A program made the position numbers and the translations under genes. The notes beneath the pieces were generated by a model. The model saw only the letters and a program-made list of their open reading frames with translations, was not told the DNA's origin and searched no databases. From Bacteroidales bacterium (GTDB lineage: Bacteria; Bacteroidota; Bacteroidia; Bacteroidales; PUMT01), in assembly GCA_007119075.1 (NCBI GenBank), contig SKQJ01000188.1:1-6813 (forward strand): a stretch of DNA of 6,813 nucleotides, given 5' to 3'. This document shows, piece by piece, positions 1-5,873 of this stretch (positions are counted from its first letter, which is position 1; each line of letters starts with the position of its first letter).

Positions 1-867
1 ATAAATTCTGTAATAATTGTAAGTGCCATGGGATTGGCTGCCGCCCTCATTCTATACGTGGTGGCAAGGAAATTCCATGTCGTGGAGGATCCCCGTATCG
101 AACAGGTGGAAGAGGAGCTTCCGGCTGCCAATTGCGGAGGCTGCGGTTATCCCGGATGCAGGGCTTTTGCGGAAGCTCTTGTCAAATCGGATGATATTTC
201 GGGCCTTAATTGCCCTGTGAGCAACAGCGAGTCAATGGCAAAGATCTCCGCCATACTGGGCAAGGAAATGGCAGAACCCGAACCGCTGGTGGCAGTGGTC
301 CGCTGTGCCGGAACCCCCGATCACCGGCCAAAAACCAATATCTATGACGGGGCCTCTTCCTGTACCATAGTCTCTTCGCTCTACACGGGTGAATCAGGCT
401 GTCCATACGGCTGCGTCGGACTGGGTGAATGTGTTGACGCCTGTAATTTTGATGCCATTCACATGAATCCCGAAACAGGGCTGCCCGAGGTAACAGACGA
501 ATTTTGCACGGCCTGCAACGCCTGCGTGGTGGCATGCCCGAGGAATATCATCGAACTCAGGAAAAAGAATAAAAAGGACCGAAAAATATATGTGTCATGC
601 ATAAATGAAGAAAAGGGCGGCGTAGCAAGAAAAAACTGCAGGGTAGCCTGCATCGGCTGCGGCAAATGCGTGAAGGTTTGCCCATTTGACGCCATAGCCC
701 TTGAGAACAACCTGGCGTATATCGATGCCGTCAAATGCAAGCTCTGCAGGAAATGTGTTCCGGAATGTCCGACCAATGCCATCCTGGAAGTAAATTTCCC
801 GGCAAAAAAGAAACAGGAGGCCAAAGCGGAAAATCCGGTACAGGACAGGGAGCAATCAAAATCGTGA
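1..867 (+). CDS. rnfB: Rnf complex subunit B, iron-sulfur ferredoxin-accepting subunit (5' end cut by window)
   Basis: RnfB is the subunit that accepts electrons from reduced ferredoxin; it is anchored by one N-terminal helix with its clusters in the cytoplasm. The frame is open from base 1, and the nine codons before the first ATG (base 28) continue the hydrophobic helix, so the true start probably lies just outside the window. Residue numbers here count from base 1. After the helix (about 3-20) comes the family hallmark CGGCGYPGC, giving an N-terminal [4Fe-4S] site at C45, C48, C53 and C71. Four more cysteine quartets follow: C134/138/144/148, C169/172/175/179, C217/220/223/227 and C246/249/252/256, the last three of CxxCxxCxxxCP type. 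Five [4Fe-4S] clusters are therefore plausible. C102, C121, C200 and C213 lie outside these quartets. The C-terminus is a short lysine-rich tail. It is the first rnf gene visible; rnfC follows after 54 bases. Identification is very secure; the exact start is not visible. Confidence 0.96.
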   Translation: MNSVIIVSAMGLAAALILYVVARKFHVVEDPRIEQVEEELPAANCGGCGYPGCRAFAEALVKSDDISGLNCPVSNSESMAKISAILGKEMAEPEPLVAVVRCAGTPDHRPKTNIYDGASSCTIVSSLYTGESGCPYGCVGLGECVDACNFDAIHMNPETGLPEVTDEFCTACNACVVACPRNIIELRKKNKKDRKIYVSCINEEKGGVARKNCRVACIGCGKCVKVCPFDAIALENNLAYIDAVKCKLCRKCVPECPTNAILEVNFPAKKKQEAKAENPVQDREQSKS

Positions 868-908
868 CCAATCGGGATGGAACGGAAAGGCAGATTAAAA
901 AAAACAAC

Positions 909-915
909 AGGAGGT
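909..915 (+). promoter_or_regulatory. Strong ribosome binding site of rnfC
   Basis: AGGAGGT lies 6 bases upstream of the GTG at 922. It fixes GTG as the rnfC start: the next in-frame methionine is about residue 94, well past the conserved N-terminal KGGVHPPENK motif. Such a complete Shine-Dalgarno site stands out because rnfD, rnfE, rnfA and the BON gene have none that I can see. Confidence 0.8.
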
Positions 916-921
916 CAATAA

Positions 922-2253
922 GTGATTAAAACATTTACCAAAGGCGGTGTTCATCCACCGGAGAATAAACTCTCGGCAAATAGCCCGATTCGGGTGCTGC
1001 CTTTGCCAAAAACCGTGAACATTCCCCTGAGCCAGCATCTTGGCGCCCCCGCCGAGCCTCTGGTAAAAAAGGGAGACAGGGTAAAAACCGGCGAGCTCCT
1101 CGCCCGGGGCTGCGGCTTTATATCGGCCTGCATCCATTCATCTGTCACTGGCAAGATTGCAAAAATTGACAAGCTGATGGACCACAGCGGTTACAGGCGC
1201 ATGACGGTCGTGATTGACACGGAAGAGGATGAGTGGCAGGAGGGCATAGACACAAGCCCCAACCTGGTCAAAAACATCGCCCTCACCGGTGCTGAAATTA
1301 TAGAGAAAACCAAAGGTTCGGGAATCGTCGGACTGGGAGGGGCGACTTTTCCCACCCACATCAAGCTCTCGGTGCCCAAAGGAAAAAAGGCAGAGTACCT
1401 CATCATAAACGGCGTGGAATGCGAGCCATGTCTTACAGCCGATCACCGTCTCATGCTTGAAAAGGGAGAAGAGATGATAACTGGTATCCGGCTTATTATG
1501 AGGGCTCTGGAGGTTGAAAAGGCAATAATCGGAATCGAGAACAACAAGCCAGATGCAATAAGCCATCTCCGGTCGCTCACCGGGGAATACCCGGGAATAA
1601 AAGTCCAGCCACTAAAGGTGAAGTATCCTCAGGGTGCTGAAAAACAACTTATAAAGGCCATTATCAACAGGGAAGTCCCCTCCGGAAAGCTTCCGGTCGA
1701 TGTGGGCGCGGTGGTAGACAATGTGGGAACCGCCTTTGCAGTATATGAGGCGGTACAAAAAAACAAGCCGCTGATCGAAAGAGTCGTTACCGTAACCGGT
1801 AAAAAACTTGCCGGTCCATCGAATTTCCTGGTAAGAATCGGCACTCCGGTGGCCGATCTGATCAATGCCGCAGGCGGCCTGCCCGAAGACACCGGCAAAG
1901 TCGTGAACGGCGGACCAATGATGGGAAAGGCACTCAATTCGCTCGATGTCCCGGTTACAAAAGGCACCTCGGGCATCCTTCTGCTTAGCCGGGAAGAATC
2001 GTTCCGCAGGCCGGTATTAAATTGTATCCGCTGTGCCAAATGTGTCAGCATCTGCCCCATGGGGCTCGAACCCTACCTGCTCAGAGCCGCATCCGAATAC
2101 AAGAAATGGGATATTGCAGAAAATGAGCGCGTGATGGATTGCATGGAGTGCGGATCCTGCAGCTACCTTTGTCCCTCGGGAATCCCGTTGCTCGATTTCA
2201 TAAGGCTCGGCAAGGCCAGCGTCAGCAAAATCATCAGGGCAAGAAAACAATAG
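922..2253 (+). CDS. rnfC: Rnf complex subunit C, NAD(H)- and FMN-binding iron-sulfur subunit
   Basis: RnfC is the cytoplasmic subunit where NAD+ is reduced (or NADH oxidised); it resembles the NADH-binding subunit of complex I (NuoF) and binds FMN and two [4Fe-4S] clusters. The 443-residue protein opens with the family signature KGGVHPPENK (about 7-16). The lipoyl-like RnfC N-terminal domain follows, with KGDRVKTGELLA around residues 50-61. The glycine-rich nucleotide/FMN motif GIVGLGGATFPTHIK is at 134-148, followed by GVECEPCLTADHR. A SLBB-like segment precedes the C-terminal ferredoxin domain, whose cysteines are C368/C371/C374/C378 and C407/C410/C413/C417. The length is the short form; enterobacterial RsxC carries a long C-terminal extension that is absent here. 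Translation starts at GTG behind a full Shine-Dalgarno site. It lies 54 bases after rnfB and 130 bases before rnfD, in the same operon. No defect seen. Confidence 0.97.
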   Translation: MIKTFTKGGVHPPENKLSANSPIRVLPLPKTVNIPLSQHLGAPAEPLVKKGDRVKTGELLARGCGFISACIHSSVTGKIAKIDKLMDHSGYRRMTVVIDTEEDEWQEGIDTSPNLVKNIALTGAEIIEKTKGSGIVGLGGATFPTHIKLSVPKGKKAEYLIINGVECEPCLTADHRLMLEKGEEMITGIRLIMRALEVEKAIIGIENNKPDAISHLRSLTGEYPGIKVQPLKVKYPQGAEKQLIKAIINREVPSGKLPVDVGAVVDNVGTAFAVYEAVQKNKPLIERVVTVTGKKLAGPSNFLVRIGTPVADLINAAGGLPEDTGKVVNGGPMMGKALNSLDVPVTKGTSGILLLSREESFRRPVLNCIRCAKCVSICPMGLEPYLLRAASEYKKWDIAENERVMDCMECGSCSYLCPSGIPLLDFIRLGKASVSKIIRARKQ

Positions 2254-2383
2254 AGTTGCACGATAAAATGAAAAGCAAAGAAAAAACTGACATAAAATCC
2301 CCTATAATTTCAAAAACCTGATCGCCCGTGATAAGCTTCACCATTCCAATAAACCAGCCTGACGCCAAACCTGATTCATCGCA
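2254..2383 (+). other. 130-base spacer between rnfC and rnfD
   Basis: This is the longest gap inside the operon. It is A-rich in its first half. It contains an ATG-started frame of only 17 codons (2268-2321, MKSKEKTDIKSPIISKT) with no Shine-Dalgarno site. A TATAAT hexamer lies at 2303-2308 but has no convincing partner box upstream. An in-frame TGA at 2372-2374 rules out an earlier start for rnfD. I cannot assign a function. A 5' leader for rnfD translation, an internal promoter, or simple spacer are all possible. Confidence 0.4.
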
Positions 2384-3382
2384 ATGGATAAACTGATTGT
2401 CGCCCCTTCTCCCCACTATTACGGTGACTATACCGTTCAAAAGCTGATGTACGGAGTTATATACGCACTGATACCCGCGCTTCTTGTCTCCGTTTATTTT
2501 TTCGGCATCGGCGCATTGATAGTTGCCGCCGTAAGCATTGTTTCATGTCTTGCCTTCGAGTACCTGATACAGAAATACCTGATGAAAACCGAGCCCACCG
2601 TCACCGACGGCTCGGCACTGGTAACCGGTCTTCTCCTGGCGTTCAACCTGCCCACGAACCTCCCCTGGTGGATCATAGTTATCGGCTCCCTGGTGGCTAT
2701 AGGAGTGGGCAAGATGACTTTCGGGGGACTTGGCAACAACCCGTTCAACCCGGCCCTGGTGGGCAGGGTATTTTTGTTCATATCATTCCCGGTGCAGATG
2801 ACCAGCTGGCCCACACCCATAGCATCGAGGATGCAATATACCGATGCGGTCACCGGTCCGACTCCCCTGGGCATCATGAAAGAAGGATTGTCGGCCGAGG
2901 TCACCACCTCCCAGCTGATGGAGCAGATACCCGGATACATGGAGATGTTCATGGGCCATATGCGCGGCAGCCTGGGCGAGATGTCGGCGCTGGCCCTTCT
3001 GGCCGGCGGCATCTATATGCTTTCAAGGCGGATAATAACATGGCACATACCTGTATCGGTCCTTTTATCGGTGCTGGTTTTTACAGGCATACTGTGGCTG
3101 ATTAATCCCTATGACAATGCCGACCCGCTGTTTCATCTGCTGAGCGGGGGACTCGTACTGGGGGCATTTTACATGGCAACCGATTATGTCACCTCTCCCA
3201 TGACTCCAAAGGGGATGTGGATATTTGGCGTCGGGATAGGGGTGATAACCGTTGCAATAAGGGTGTTCGGGGCATACCCTGAAGGGGTATCATTCGCCAT
3301 ACTCATCATGAACGCTTTCGTGCCCCTTATCAATAAATATGTCAAACCCGCCGGATTCGGAGAGGAGGTGAAAAATGGCTAA
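2384..3382 (+). CDS. rnfD: Rnf complex subunit D, membrane flavoprotein
   Basis: RnfD is a polytopic membrane subunit homologous to NqrB of the Na+-translocating NADH:quinone reductase. It carries covalently bound FMN and takes part in the ion-coupled step. The 332 residues start with the conserved SPSPH-type segment (APSPHYYGDYTVQK, about 7-20). Long hydrophobic stretches follow around 22-58, 77-110, 122-138, 200-215, 222-240, 250-268, 277-296 and 302-318. Conserved family blocks are DGSALVTGLLLAFNLP (75-90) and FGGLGNNPFNPALVGR (113-128). The candidate flavinylation site is T160 in DAVTGPTPLG, matching the SGATPL-type site of RnfD/NqrB except that G-P replaces G-A. The ATG at 2384 is the only reasonable start because an in-frame stop lies 12 bases upstream; no Shine-Dalgarno site is visible. 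The 3' end overlaps rnfG by 8 bases, which suggests coupled translation. Length is normal for the family. Confidence 0.96.
   Translation: MDKLIVAPSPHYYGDYTVQKLMYGVIYALIPALLVSVYFFGIGALIVAAVSIVSCLAFEYLIQKYLMKTEPTVTDGSALVTGLLLAFNLPTNLPWWIIVIGSLVAIGVGKMTFGGLGNNPFNPALVGRVFLFISFPVQMTSWPTPIASRMQYTDAVTGPTPLGIMKEGLSAEVTTSQLMEQIPGYMEMFMGHMRGSLGEMSALALLAGGIYMLSRRIITWHIPVSVLLSVLVFTGILWLINPYDNADPLFHLLSGGLVLGAFYMATDYVTSPMTPKGMWIFGVGIGVITVAIRVFGAYPEGVSFAILIMNAFVPLINKYVKPAGFGEEVKNG
3363..3368 (+). promoter_or_regulatory. Ribosome binding site of rnfG, inside the end of rnfD
   Basis: AGGAGG lies 6 bases before the rnfG ATG at 3375, within the last codons of rnfD. The start ATG and the rnfD stop TAA share ATGGCTAA (3375-3382), an arrangement typical of translational coupling. 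Confidence 0.8.
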
Positions 3383-4433
3383 AAGAGAATCAACCTTCGG
3401 GAACATGATACTGGCACTTGTGGTAATTACCTTTGTTGCCTCTGCTTCCCTTGGATTTATTTACGAGCTTACCAAAGAGCCCATAGAAATGGCCGCGGTT
3501 GCCAAAAGAAATCAGGCCATCGGCGCCGTGGTTCCTGAATTTGACAATGACCCTTCCGGGGAACGGTACACAATCGAGGTGCCCGACGGAGAGCTGGTGG
3601 TGTACCCTGCCATGAAGGACGGCGAACCGGTGGGAGCTGCAATAGAGACTTTTACAAACAGGGGATTCAGCGGAGAGATACGGCTGATGGTAGGGATCCG
3701 CCCCGACGGCACCATTCATGGCATAGAGGTCCTCGAGCACCGGGAAACACCCGGTCTGGGAGATAAAATTGAAACAGGCAAGTCCGATTTTCATTTGCAG
3801 TTCGAAGGAGAGAACCCTGCCGAAGATTTCCGTGTAATGATAAGACAGGACGGCGGCGATGTCGATGCCATAACCGCGACAACCATAACCTCGAGGGCAT
3901 ACTGTGATGCAGTGAGGCGCGCCTGGAACGCCTATATTATGCGTGACGTGGACGATACATTTGATCTTCCTTCGACCGGTGAGGCAATAGACCGGGTATT
4001 GCCCCCATATGGCAATAATCCGGTAAATGAGCAATTCCAGGCAGTGCACGAAGGGAGGGTTTATAATGTCTATCCCGGAAGAAGGGGAAGAAGGTTTACG
4101 GGCACCGCCGTTGAATCATATACCGAATCGGGGTATGTAGGCGCCATAAGGCTCATGGTAGGCTTTGACAGCGACGGAATAATCACCGGCATAGAGGTGC
4201 TTGAACACAATGAGACCCCCGGATACGGAGATCTGATCGAACCGGCAAGGTCTGACTTCCACAGGCAGTTTATCGGCATGGACCCTTCGGCCGAAGACCT
4301 GCAGGTCAGGGAAGACGGCGGGGTGATCGACGGCATCAGCGGTGCCACGGTTACCTCCAGGGCATATTGTGAGGCCGTCCGGCTGGCATATGAGGTCTTC
4401 CTTGAAAATAAAACCCCGCGCCGGAATAATTGA
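3375..4433 (+). CDS. rnfG: Rnf complex subunit G with two tandem covalent-FMN-binding domains
   Basis: RnfG is anchored by one N-terminal helix and holds FMN, bound covalently through a threonine phosphoester, on the outer face of the membrane. The helix is at about 10-32. Unlike the usual single-domain form of about 200 residues, this protein has 352, because the FMN_bind domain occurs twice. Domain 1 spans about 51-188 and domain 2 about 207-342, joined by a short acidic linker. Both contain GIEVLEH-ETPG-GD, SDFH-QF, EDGG/QDGG and TSRAYC-AV. The flavinylation motif (Dxx[S/T]GAT) is perfect in domain 2, DGISGAT with T325. In domain 1 it reads DAITATT with T170; from memory this resembles the DAITASTIS form of single-domain Bacteroidota RnfG, so domain 1 is likely the ancestral copy. 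The frame is intact throughout, so this is not an artefact of two adjacent genes. The start is fixed by a strong Shine-Dalgarno site and the conserved MAK-ESTF opening. rnfE follows after 47 bases. Confidence 0.95.
   Translation: MAKRESTFGNMILALVVITFVASASLGFIYELTKEPIEMAAVAKRNQAIGAVVPEFDNDPSGERYTIEVPDGELVVYPAMKDGEPVGAAIETFTNRGFSGEIRLMVGIRPDGTIHGIEVLEHRETPGLGDKIETGKSDFHLQFEGENPAEDFRVMIRQDGGDVDAITATTITSRAYCDAVRRAWNAYIMRDVDDTFDLPSTGEAIDRVLPPYGNNPVNEQFQAVHEGRVYNVYPGRRGRRFTGTAVESYTESGYVGAIRLMVGFDSDGIITGIEVLEHNETPGYGDLIEPARSDFHRQFIGMDPSAEDLQVREDGGVIDGISGATVTSRAYCEAVRLAYEVFLENKTPRRNN
3525..4400 (+). repeat. Internal tandem duplication of the FMN-binding domain in rnfG
   Basis: Unit 1 is about 3525-3938 (residues 51-188) and unit 2 about 3993-4400 (residues 207-342). 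The first 54 residues of each unit align without gaps at an offset of 156. The later part needs one inserted residue and two deleted ones, giving an offset of 155 at the flavin threonines. By hand I count 54 identities over about 89 aligned positions in the better-conserved C-terminal two thirds. Similarity persists at DNA level in short blocks, for example GGCATAGAGGT at 3720-3730 and 4188-4198. Confidence 0.9.
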
Positions 4434-4480
4434 CCTTGCAAGCGGCAGTGCCCTGCTTTTACAGATAAAGATATAAATAT

Positions 4481-5059
4481 ATGGACCAGGCAAAAAATTT
4501 CACCAAAGGATTCATCAGGGAAAACCCTGTATTTGCCCTGATGCTGGGATTATGCCCTGCGCTGGGCACCACCACCTCGGCCTACAATGGCATGGGAATG
4601 GGCCTTGCCACCATGTTCGTGGTAATTATGTCAAACATCGTGGTGTCGCTTATAAAGGATTTTGTTCCCAACAAGGTCAGGATCCCGAGCTATATCGTGA
4701 TAATTGCCTCCTTCGTGACCATGGTCGACCTGGGCATGGCCGGATACATGCCTGCGCTTCATGAACAGCTGGGACTGTTTATTCCCCTGATCGTTGTGAA
4801 TTGTTTTGTGCTTGGACGGGCCGAGGCCTTCGCATCCAGGAATACACTGGGCTCATCGGTTGTCGACGGGTTCGGCATGGGGCTGGGGTTTACGCTTGCC
4901 CTTACCATGCTCGGGGCATCGCGCGAGATACTGGGAAGCTATGCCCTGTTCGGGTTCCAGTTTATCGGTCAGGACGGGATGCTGGTTTTCATACTGGCTC
5001 CAGGTGCATTCATCGCCCTGGGTTACCTGATAGCTCTTACAAACAAACTGAACAAATAG
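4481..5059 (+). CDS. rnfE: Rnf complex subunit E, membrane core subunit
   Basis: RnfE is a six-helix membrane protein homologous to NqrD. It pairs with RnfA as an inverted pseudo-symmetric core that holds a [2Fe-2S] cluster in the membrane and passes electrons across it. The 192 residues show hydrophobic segments near 18-30, 37-58, 68-90, 96-115, 126-147 and 164-187. The cluster cysteines expected from the family are C25 in LGLCPALGTTTSAYNG and C108 in VVNCFVLGRAEAFAS; both are present. The remaining conserved blocks (PSYIVIIASFVTMVD, DGFGMGLGFTLAL, GAFIALG) are intact. The ATG at 4481 is preceded by an A/T-rich stretch without a Shine-Dalgarno site, as is common in Bacteroidota. It lies 47 bases after rnfG and 15 bases before rnfA. 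Length and sequence are ordinary for the family. Confidence 0.97.
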   Translation: MDQAKNFTKGFIRENPVFALMLGLCPALGTTTSAYNGMGMGLATMFVVIMSNIVVSLIKDFVPNKVRIPSYIVIIASFVTMVDLGMAGYMPALHEQLGLFIPLIVVNCFVLGRAEAFASRNTLGSSVVDGFGMGLGFTLALTMLGASREILGSYALFGFQFIGQDGMLVFILAPGAFIALGYLIALTNKLNK

Positions 5060-5074
5060 CAAACTCCGGCAACC

Positions 5075-5647
5075 ATGGAATACATTGCAATAGTTTTATC
5101 GGCCATTCTTGTAAACAACATCGTACTGGCGCAGTTCCTCGGACTCTGTCCCTTCTTCGGGGTATCCAACAAGATCTCCACCGCGGCCGGCATGGGAGGG
5201 GCGGTTTTGTTCGTGATGACCATCGCGGCAATAGTGACCTACCTTATTGCGCACTATATACTTATTCCCCTGGATCTTGTTTATCTGCGGACTGTCACCT
5301 ATATACTGGTGATTTCTTCGCTTGTGCAGATGGTGGAGATCATCCTTAAAAAGGTAAGTCCCCCGCTCTACCAGGCCCTGGGGATATTTCTTCCGCTGAT
5401 GACAACCAACTGCGCAATCCTGGGCGTGGCCATCCTTGTAATACAACAGGACCATACCCTGATGAGCGGGGTCGTGTTTGCAATAGCCCATTCCATTGGA
5501 TTCACCATAGCTCTGGTTATCCTTGCCGGCATACGCGAACAGCTTGAATTGCTCAATGTGCCCAAAGGCATGAGGGGCAACCCCATCATACTCGTCGCCG
5601 CCGGGCTCCTCGCCATGGCTTTCATGGGATTTGCAGGTATCGTCTGA
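5075..5647 (+). CDS. rnfA: Rnf complex subunit A, membrane core subunit
   Basis: RnfA (NqrE homologue) is the six-helix partner of RnfE. The two are paralogues inserted in opposite orientation and jointly ligate the intramembrane [2Fe-2S] cluster. The 190 residues include the family opening (LVNNIVLAQFLGLCPFFGVS, about 12-31) with C25, and TTNCAILGVAI with C113; these are the two expected cluster ligands. Hydrophobic segments are near 4-24, 39-60, 69-90, 101-121, 130-152 and 170-190. The SLVQMVE block and the AIAHSIGFTIALVILAGIRE block are intact. The start codon lies 15 bases after the rnfE stop with no evident Shine-Dalgarno site. It is the last rnf gene; a 226-base non-coding region follows. 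No irregularity seen. Confidence 0.97.
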   Translation: MEYIAIVLSAILVNNIVLAQFLGLCPFFGVSNKISTAAGMGGAVLFVMTIAAIVTYLIAHYILIPLDLVYLRTVTYILVISSLVQMVEIILKKVSPPLYQALGIFLPLMTTNCAILGVAILVIQQDHTLMSGVVFAIAHSIGFTIALVILAGIREQLELLNVPKGMRGNPIILVAAGLLAMAFMGFAGIV

Positions 5648-5873
5648 GACACCGGCCCGGCCGTGTAAAAATTCAACACATTGAGATATAAAATCACCAT
5701 CCGGATCCGGGCATGCCGTGAAAAGCGTTCCGGTTTTCAGAACAAGACCATGAACGCCTGATCCCGGCCATCCGGGAAGGCCGGCAGACCGGAAATTTTT
5801 CGGGCCCATGGCCATCGGTTTGGAATGATTTTGGAGTTTTTTTCTTACGCACAAAATTCAAAATCTTCAGCAT
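5648..5873 (+). other. GC-rich, palindrome-rich non-coding region between rnfA and the BON gene
   Basis: No gene-like frame is present on either strand. The tetranucleotide CCGG occurs nine times (5652, 5657, 5701, 5707, 5730, 5764, 5772, 5781, 5789). These form a perfect palindrome CCGGATCCGG (5701-5710) and several possible hairpins. A separate hairpin pairs TGAAAA (5719-5724) with TTTTCA (5734-5739). The last 60 bases are T- and A-rich and would be the natural place for a promoter of the BON gene, but I cannot point to a convincing -33/-7 pair. The region probably holds the operon end and the start of the next transcript. Confidence 0.5.
5763..5800 (+). terminator. Possible terminator after the rnf operon, with alternative hairpins
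   Basis: CCGGCC (5764-5769) can pair with GGCCGG (5779-5784) around a 9-base loop. A competing stem pairs CCCGG (5763-5767) with CCGGG (5772-5776) around CCAT, which would free CCGG-CAGA-CCGG (5781-5792) to form a second small hairpin. A run of five T ends at 5800, 11 bases after the first hairpin and 3 after the A stretch following the small one. The spacing and short T-run make this a weak candidate; rho-dependent or unrelated folding is possible. Confidence 0.3.

Noticed and set aside
2303..2308. TATAAT hexamer as an internal promoter for rnfD
   Set aside because: No matching upstream box at a suitable distance, and Bacteroidota promoters use a different -7 element; an isolated hexamer in A/T-rich DNA is weak evidence.
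2268..2321. 17-codon frame between rnfC and rnfD as a small gene or leader peptide
   Set aside because: Too short to support by sequence alone, no Shine-Dalgarno site, no stalling motif; described as part of the spacer instead.
2545..3105. 186-codon frame on the + strand inside rnfD
   Set aside because: Alternative frame of rnfD; the rnfD frame has all conserved motifs and membrane helices, this one has none.
3390..4049. Open frame of 219 codons on the - strand inside rnfG
   Set aside because: Antisense shadow of a gene with strong domain evidence; composition is implausible and no start signal is seen.
4431..4480. Possibility that rnfG is two genes or a frameshifted pair
   Set aside because: The frame is continuous from 3375 to 4433, domain 2 has no anchor helix or start signal of its own, and the linker is read in frame.
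5651..5668. Inverted repeat ACAC...GTGT just after the rnfA stop as the terminator
   Set aside because: The stem is interrupted by a bulge and followed by an A-run rather than a T-run on the + strand.
5096..5854. Long open frame of 252 codons on the - strand across rnfA and its downstream region
   Set aside because: It lies antisense to the clearly real rnfA; its protein is rich in His, Gly and Cys with no recognisable motif, as expected for a shadow of a GC-rich gene.
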